Assembly (NCBI GenBank): GCA_947470205.1
Contig: CANISK010000028.1
Coordinates: 1 to 10,772, forward strand
DNA: 10,772 nucleotides
Direction of reading: 5' to 3'
Source: Neisseriaceae bacterium
Lineage (GTDB): Bacteria > Pseudomonadota > Gammaproteobacteria > Burkholderiales > UBA11063
Positions 6,539-10,772 of this stretch are shown here, piece after piece (positions within the stretch are counted from its first letter, which is position 1; the number at the start of each line of letters is the position of its first letter). Both the position numbers and the translations under genes were made by a program. The notes beneath the pieces were generated by a model. That model was given only the letters and a program-made list of their open reading frames with translations, was not told the DNA's origin and searched no databases.

Positions 6539-8758
6539 GGTTAGTAACCAAATTGGATTTATTCCGTTACCAATATTAAATAAAATAGTAAATACTATAA
6601 ATCCATGTTTCAATGGTGATATTTTAGCCACCAATGAATCTTTGTTCGTAGAGGAAAAAACATGCTCTTGTAGTGAATGAAGTATGGCAATAGCTAAGAT
6701 AACGAATCCAATAGCGGTAACGAATAATAACCAGTCATGCGTATTGGCTATGGTGTAAAAAATATTTATTTCACTAATAAATGTTGCTGTGCCTGGTAAC
6801 CCAATCCATAAAAAGAAAAGAACACAAAAATACATATTGCTAAAATTTAAGGTATTTTTTGTTAAATGGCATTTATTATTTACATCGTCTTTTGTGTTAT
6901 TAAATAGCAACTGCAATGATAAAAATATTAAACCAGAATTTATTATCTGGAAGATTAACAATGAATAACTAATTGAATTTGCTGTATATAAGCCAATATC
7001 CATTATTGATAACTGTGCGATAAAAATATTCAAATTCACGCGTTGTATATCTATGGCTCTATTTGCCGATGTTACTAAAACAATAAAAATTAACTGACAG
7101 GTTAATATGTTTATAACTGATGGCGTATGTTGTACAAATCCCATTATTGCCAAATAAATTAGGCACAATATCATAGATAGAAAAATCACCATTCCGTAAG
7201 TAGTTGTAAATAGTTTACTTAAATAATCTCCGATTTTGCGAAATGGATGTAGCAAAATATTTCTATATAACTCCTCAATAAATAATTTATTTCGGCTTAA
7301 ATGATAAAGATATAAGTTTTTACCTTGAGGTTTTAGCCAAATTATTATTTGTAATATAATTAAACATGACGTGATGGCTAATTTGTAATAATCAAGCCGA
7401 TTTACATTCACATGTATATTATGCATAACAATTGAACTTATGAATGATTCAAAATAATAATAACATCCCGTTAGTAACACTACCACTGAGATTAAAATAA
7501 TTTGTTCAAATTTTTTGGAATTTAGGGCAAATATTCCACTTAAAATAGTTGCCAGTGTGATTACAATAAAACACGATGATATTAAAGTGGCGTTATTTAA
7601 ATTATTTGTAAATGCAAGATATTTGCCAAAAGCTAAACACAATAATACGAATATTATTACCGTTAGCAATTTATTGCCCAACCTAGTCTTTATATTATGA
7701 TCTGCAGGGCTACGACTGAGGTTATTTCCTGCGTTTAAAAATAAAAATGCTTTAAAAAACCCATGTGCAATGATATGAAATATAGCCGCAGTATACATCC
7801 CCAAACTACACTGCACCACCATAAAACCCATTTGCCCCATTGTTGAGTAAGCTAGTTGTTTTTTTACATCGCTTTGAGAAAGCATAAAAAAAGAGGCGGT
7901 TAGGATTGAAAGCACACCAATTGTAAAAATAAAATTTGAAGTGAACGGACTTAAGTCAAGTATTGGGTGAATTCTTGTCAATAAAAAACCACCAGCGTTA
8001 ATAACCCCTGCGTGCATTATTGCAGATACTGGAGTTGGGGTTTCCATTGTGTCAGGTAGCCAGATATGAAAAGGGAATTGTGCTGATTTGGTCATCACCG
8101 CAATAAAAACCAATATCCCGATAACCGTACTTATGTGTGTTATTGAGGGTATTGATAACGTAGTATTTGTAAAGGTGTTGATGAAGTTAAAATCTGAGGT
8201 ATTAAAATATTTATAGGATAAAACAACTGCTGATAAAAAACTTAAATCCCCCACCCGATTAATAATGAATTTTTTTTTGGCGGCTTTGTTGGCATAATCA
8301 TCATAATGATAATGGTTTAAAAGTAGATACAATGACAAACCAATAAATTGCCACGCAATAAAAGCCGTCAACAAATTACCGCTCATTACCAAAAAAGATA
8401 CTGCGGCGGTTAAGATGGATAGTTGTGCCATGAATCTGCCTTGTGTGATATCGGAGGCAACATAATACGTGGAATATCTGTGAATAATGAAACTGATGAA
8501 ATTGATAAAAAGTAACATTACTATGGTGAGATTGTCTATTTGTAATTTTATAATCAGATTTAGGTCGTTGTTATGAAAAAACAATACAGAATAGGTTTTA
8601 TTTATTCCGATATTTTGTAATAATAATAAAGTGATAACTAACGATATAAAAATAAAAACATTACTTAGTAAATTTGTATTTTCTTTTTTGAAATGATAAA
8701 TAAGAGTTAATATCCCGCCTGATAACGGTATGAATGGTAGAAGAAAAAATAAATTCAT
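6527..8758 (-). CDS. dabB: Inorganic carbon uptake complex, membrane subunit DabB, with extended C-terminus
   Basis: This inner-membrane, NuoL/antiporter-like subunit conducts cations to energise DabA. Numbered from ATG 8758 the protein has 743 residues. DabB-type core motifs: MTKSAQFPFHIWLPDTME (222-239, Lys224), TPVSAIMHAGVINAGGFLL (240-258), DVKKQLAYSTMGQMGFM (297-313) and FHIIAHGFFKAFLFLNAG (327-344). A closing LYLYHLSRNKLFIEELYRN (482-500) resembles where many DabB proteins end. A further ~235 residues follow with six or so membrane helices, including FLWIGLPGTATFISEI (649-664), as in NuoM-type subunits. The core lacks the GFxSKD motif of NuoL, and the Glu expected in the fifth-helix WE motif is Gln137 (WQFIGLS). 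The frame is open to 8851, but those 31 residues come largely from dispersed repeat copy C, so ATG 8758, after GGAAG, is chosen. No strong promoter is visible upstream. Confidence 0.88.
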   Translation of the reverse strand: MNLFFLLPFIPLSGGILTLIYHFKKENTNLLSNVFIFISLVITLLLLQNIGINKTYSVLFFHNNDLNLIIKLQIDNLTIVMLLFINFISFIIHRYSTYYVASDITQGRFMAQLSILTAAVSFLVMSGNLLTAFIAWQFIGLSLYLLLNHYHYDDYANKAAKKKFIINRVGDLSFLSAVVLSYKYFNTSDFNFINTFTNTTLSIPSITHISTVIGILVFIAVMTKSAQFPFHIWLPDTMETPTPVSAIMHAGVINAGGFLLTRIHPILDLSPFTSNFIFTIGVLSILTASFFMLSQSDVKKQLAYSTMGQMGFMVVQCSLGMYTAAIFHIIAHGFFKAFLFLNAGNNLSRSPADHNIKTRLGNKLLTVIIFVLLCLAFGKYLAFTNNLNNATLISSCFIVITLATILSGIFALNSKKFEQIILISVVVLLTGCYYYFESFISSIVMHNIHVNVNRLDYYKLAITSCLIILQIIIWLKPQGKNLYLYHLSRNKLFIEELYRNILLHPFRKIGDYLSKLFTTTYGMVIFLSMILCLIYLAIMGFVQHTPSVINILTCQLIFIVLVTSANRAIDIQRVNLNIFIAQLSIMDIGLYTANSISYSLLIFQIINSGLIFLSLQLLFNNTKDDVNNKCHLTKNTLNFSNMYFCVLFFLWIGLPGTATFISEINIFYTIANTHDWLLFVTAIGFVILAIAILHSLQEHVFSSTNKDSLVAKISPLKHGFIVFTILFNIGNGINPIWLLTKLS

Positions 8759-8812
8759 AATAATCTTCCAACTAAAAAAACGCCAGTTCGACACAAGAAA
8801 CCAGTAAATAAT

Positions 8813-8843
8813 GTCATTGCGAGCCTTTAGGTGTGGCAATCTC
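8813..8843 (+). repeat. Dispersed hairpin repeat, copy C
   Basis: This 31-bp element begins GTCATTGCGAG and ends GTGGCAATCTC around a short core CCT-TT-AGG. It has the same outer arms as copies A and B but a shorter, unrelated core that is itself self-complementary. It lies in inverted orientation relative to copy B, 41 bp away. Read on the minus strand it encodes the residues MRLPHLKARNDI that precede the true DabB start. Confidence 0.85.
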
Positions 8844-8884
8844 ATAAGCAATAAAGAATAACATCGATATGAGCGCCAGTAATT

Positions 8885-8923
8885 GAGATTGCCACGACTT
8901 GATAAATCAAGTCTCGCAATGAC
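8885..8923 (-). repeat. Dispersed hairpin repeat, copy B
   Basis: This 39-bp element has the same arms as copy A and a perfect inner stem GACTTGAT-AA-ATCAAGTC. With the outer ATTGC/GCAAT pairing it folds into a long hairpin with a small internal loop. It starts 11 bp after the methyltransferase stop codon, so in the transcript it could act as a 3' stem-loop that stabilises or ends the methyltransferase mRNA. There is no U-tract after the stem. Confidence 0.85.
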
Positions 8924-8934
8924 TGTGTTTGTTG

Positions 8935-10772
8935 TTATGCGTTCTCGATGAGAGATATCTCCTCTGTTGTTAGGTCGTATAGCTTGTACACCAAATCGTC
9001 AATTTGTTTTTGTAGTTCTTTTACAGATTCTTGTTTTGTGTCATCCTTAAGGTAGTTTTCAGATTTAGTTAAGTCTAAAATTTGCTCAACAAGTTCAACT
9101 AATTCATCTTTTTTATTTTTATTTGCATCATAAATCACGGTTTCACTCAAAGGGGTAGCGTAAAGCTCAAGTGATTCACCTTTTCGTTTTCCCATATGAT
9201 AAAACCAATGGTAATATAGTTTAGAGTTAAGTAATGCCAACACGTATTTCAATTCATGTTTTGCAACATTAACCTCTAAATCTGGAGCGGTTATAAAATA
9301 TACATCTGCAGATGCAAACCATGGAATTTCATTATAAGCAAAAGTGTTTACTAATGATCTTTGTGGAGCCACTATCTTTGGTGCTTCAAAAATTTGCTTT
9401 TCCCGAGCCCAGTGGAGTAAATACCACTCCCTCTTTCCACTTTGAAATTCTCGCCGATCTTGCAAAATTGGTTTATATGGTAATAAATATTTATAGATTT
9501 CCGAATCATTGGAGAGTTTATCAGATCCGCTTAAATAAAAGATAGTTTCCTCTGTTTTTTGAATTGTATAGAACTGCTTAATATGAGAGTTTTTATAGAA
9601 CGGTTTGATGTAGCGTATTTCTTCACTAAAATTGCAAGTTTTTTTATTATTAATAAATATACCCCCACCTTTTATATAATCTTTGTTGTGATATTCAAGT
9701 ATGTGTTTGGGGCTAACTTTATCTGCACCACTTATAATTCCTTGATTAACTTGAAATTTACTTCCAATTGTGTACCCATTTTGTTTGACTTTATGTATTA
9801 TATTAAAAATCGAGTTATCTTGTGTTGCATGAGACATACGAATGTAGCATTTATCTCCATCATATAAATCATTGATTTTAAATGAAGTAGAAAACTTATT
9901 ATTTCCATTCATTAATTGCAAAATTGCAGAGTTTTCTAGTTTATTATTTAAAGATGAGTTTGCAACTACCACTTTGGTTGACAGTGGAGTGGTTCTTTCT
10001 TTTACTAGTCTAGTGATCATGTTGTGCTGACCTAATGCAGACTCAAATACTTTAGCTCCATTGAAGTTAATTAGCTCAGTGATGGTTGCACGCTCTTTAA
10101 AGTCTTGACGTAATTTTAAAGCCCCATCAGCAGTAATAAAGTAATTAGTAGTAATATAAGTTAATACACCATGAGTTTTTATAATATCAATACCAAGATG
10201 AAAAAAGAAATAGAATAAATCCATCTTGCCTTTATAGTAATATTTTCCCCATTCATATAATTTTATATTCTGAAATATTTCTTTATGCCCTTTTTCACCC
10301 ACATATGGAGGGTTACCAATTACCACATCAAAGCCATCTTTTATGCCAAACATAAATTCATTATCATAAAATTGACAAATATTTTTAGTATCAAATGGGT
10401 GATAGCTCTCAATTTGTTCCAAGTATTTAGATTTGCCAAATAGTGAATCGTTCTTTCTTGATACTTCAATTAAATCATGGTACTGTTGACGAATATTTTG
10501 TTTACTTTTATAGGCTCTCGCTCTAAAATACTTCTGTCTTAATTCTTGCAAAATATTAATCGTATCGATATTATCATTTAAATCTCCCTGCCCTGTTTTT
10601 GCAAATTTAATTAAGCTATTACAACAGACAAATTTAAAATCTAGATTTGGTAATGGTTCAATACTGTCCTTATCTTCGTCAACCACAATGGATAACCACG
10701 CTCTTAATCTTGCAATTTCAATTGCATTAGGCTCAATATCCGCTCCAAAAATACTATTTTCAATGATTTTTA
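8935..10772 (-). CDS. Eco57I/TaqI-type DNA adenine methyltransferase or type IIG restriction enzyme, N-terminus cut off
   Basis: Six hundred and eleven codons are in the window and the frame is open through position 10772, so the gene begins outside. Numbered from the edge: NSIFGADIEPNAIEIARLR (5-23) is the end of the SAM-binding motif I/II region of gamma-class N6-adenine methyltransferases; PLPNLDFKFVCCNSL (39-53) follows as in Eco57I relatives; FDVVIGNPPYVGEKG (147-161) has the catalytic NPPY (coding bases 10314-10303). The C-terminal half looks like a TaqI_C-type target recognition domain, with WFASADVYFITAP (484-496), LKYVLALLNSKLYYHWF (507-523) and a closing IDDLVYKLYDLTTEEISLIE (590-609) typical of the family. 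The GTG at 10686 is internal. Any nuclease domain would be upstream, so stand-alone methyltransferase, type IIG enzyme or BREX PglX-like protein cannot be told apart; no phage-defence partner is visible downstream. Confidence 0.9.
   Translation of the reverse strand, partial: KIIENSIFGADIEPNAIEIARLRAWLSIVVDEDKDSIEPLPNLDFKFVCCNSLIKFAKTGQGDLNDNIDTINILQELRQKYFRARAYKSKQNIRQQYHDLIEVSRKNDSLFGKSKYLEQIESYHPFDTKNICQFYDNEFMFGIKDGFDVVIGNPPYVGEKGHKEIFQNIKLYEWGKYYYKGKMDLFYFFFHLGIDIIKTHGVLTYITTNYFITADGALKLRQDFKERATITELINFNGAKVFESALGQHNMITRLVKERTTPLSTKVVVANSSLNNKLENSAILQLMNGNNKFSTSFKINDLYDGDKCYIRMSHATQDNSIFNIIHKVKQNGYTIGSKFQVNQGIISGADKVSPKHILEYHNKDYIKGGGIFINNKKTCNFSEEIRYIKPFYKNSHIKQFYTIQKTEETIFYLSGSDKLSNDSEIYKYLLPYKPILQDRREFQSGKREWYLLHWAREKQIFEAPKIVAPQRSLVNTFAYNEIPWFASADVYFITAPDLEVNVAKHELKYVLALLNSKLYYHWFYHMGKRKGESLELYATPLSETVIYDANKNKKDELVELVEQILDLTKSENYLKDDTKQESVKELQKQIDDLVYKLYDLTTEEISLIENA

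Noticed and set aside
8844..8884. Promoter for dabB (TATTCT box between the hairpin repeats)
   Set aside because: No acceptable -35 at 16-18 nt and a leader over 100 nt; too weak to annotate.

Overview
The window looks like part of the chromosome of an AT-rich gammaproteobacterium, probably host-associated. Three things support this. The tRNA trio Gly(GCC)-Cys(GCA)-Leu(TAA) has the same order as glyW-cysT-leuZ of Escherichia coli. The intergenic spaces carry hairpin-forming dispersed repeats with GTCATTGCGA...GGCAATCTC arms. There is also a protein-kinase-like ORF of the kind found among effectors of intracellular bacteria. A Legionellales-type lineage fits, but that placement is inference. 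Every gene in the window lies on the minus strand, so transcription runs from high to low coordinates.

From the right edge leftward: (1) A large Eco57I/TaqI-type DNA adenine methyltransferase or type IIG restriction-modification protein, cut by the window edge at its N-terminus. (2) A 176-bp gap with two dispersed hairpin repeats in opposite orientation. (3) dabB-dabA, the two-subunit inorganic-carbon uptake complex: a proton-channel-like membrane subunit and a beta-carbonic-anhydrase-like zinc subunit. They are 24 bp apart, and a pentanucleotide tandem repeat spans the junction. This DabB carries an unusual C-terminal extension resembling part of a NuoM-type antiporter subunit. (4) A 387-residue kinase-like protein with its own promoter and a TTG start set by a near-perfect Shine-Dalgarno sequence. 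(5) The tRNA cluster with its own promoter. (6) An aromatic-amino-acid permease of the TyrP/Mtr family, possibly read through from the tRNA operon. (7) A 288-bp gap holding a 23-bp tandem repeat, a 14-bp direct repeat that supplies the permease stop codon, and another dispersed hairpin. (8) ybeY, the rRNA-maturation endoribonuclease, here without phoH/ybeZ immediately upstream. (9) At the left edge, the beginning of a small membrane protein resembling the superinfection-immunity family, with no ATG start.

Functionally this is mostly a housekeeping neighbourhood (tRNAs, ybeY, amino-acid uptake) interrupted by accessory modules: CO2/bicarbonate uptake, a DNA methyltransferase, a kinase-like protein and repeats. 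Several longest-ORF starts are wrong. Those of dabB and ybeY extend into copies of the dispersed repeat, that of the kinase-like gene extends through its own ribosome binding site, and the methyltransferase ORF has no start inside the window. I found no clear new multi-gene system. The most unusual items are the extended DabB, the kinase-like protein and the repeat structures.
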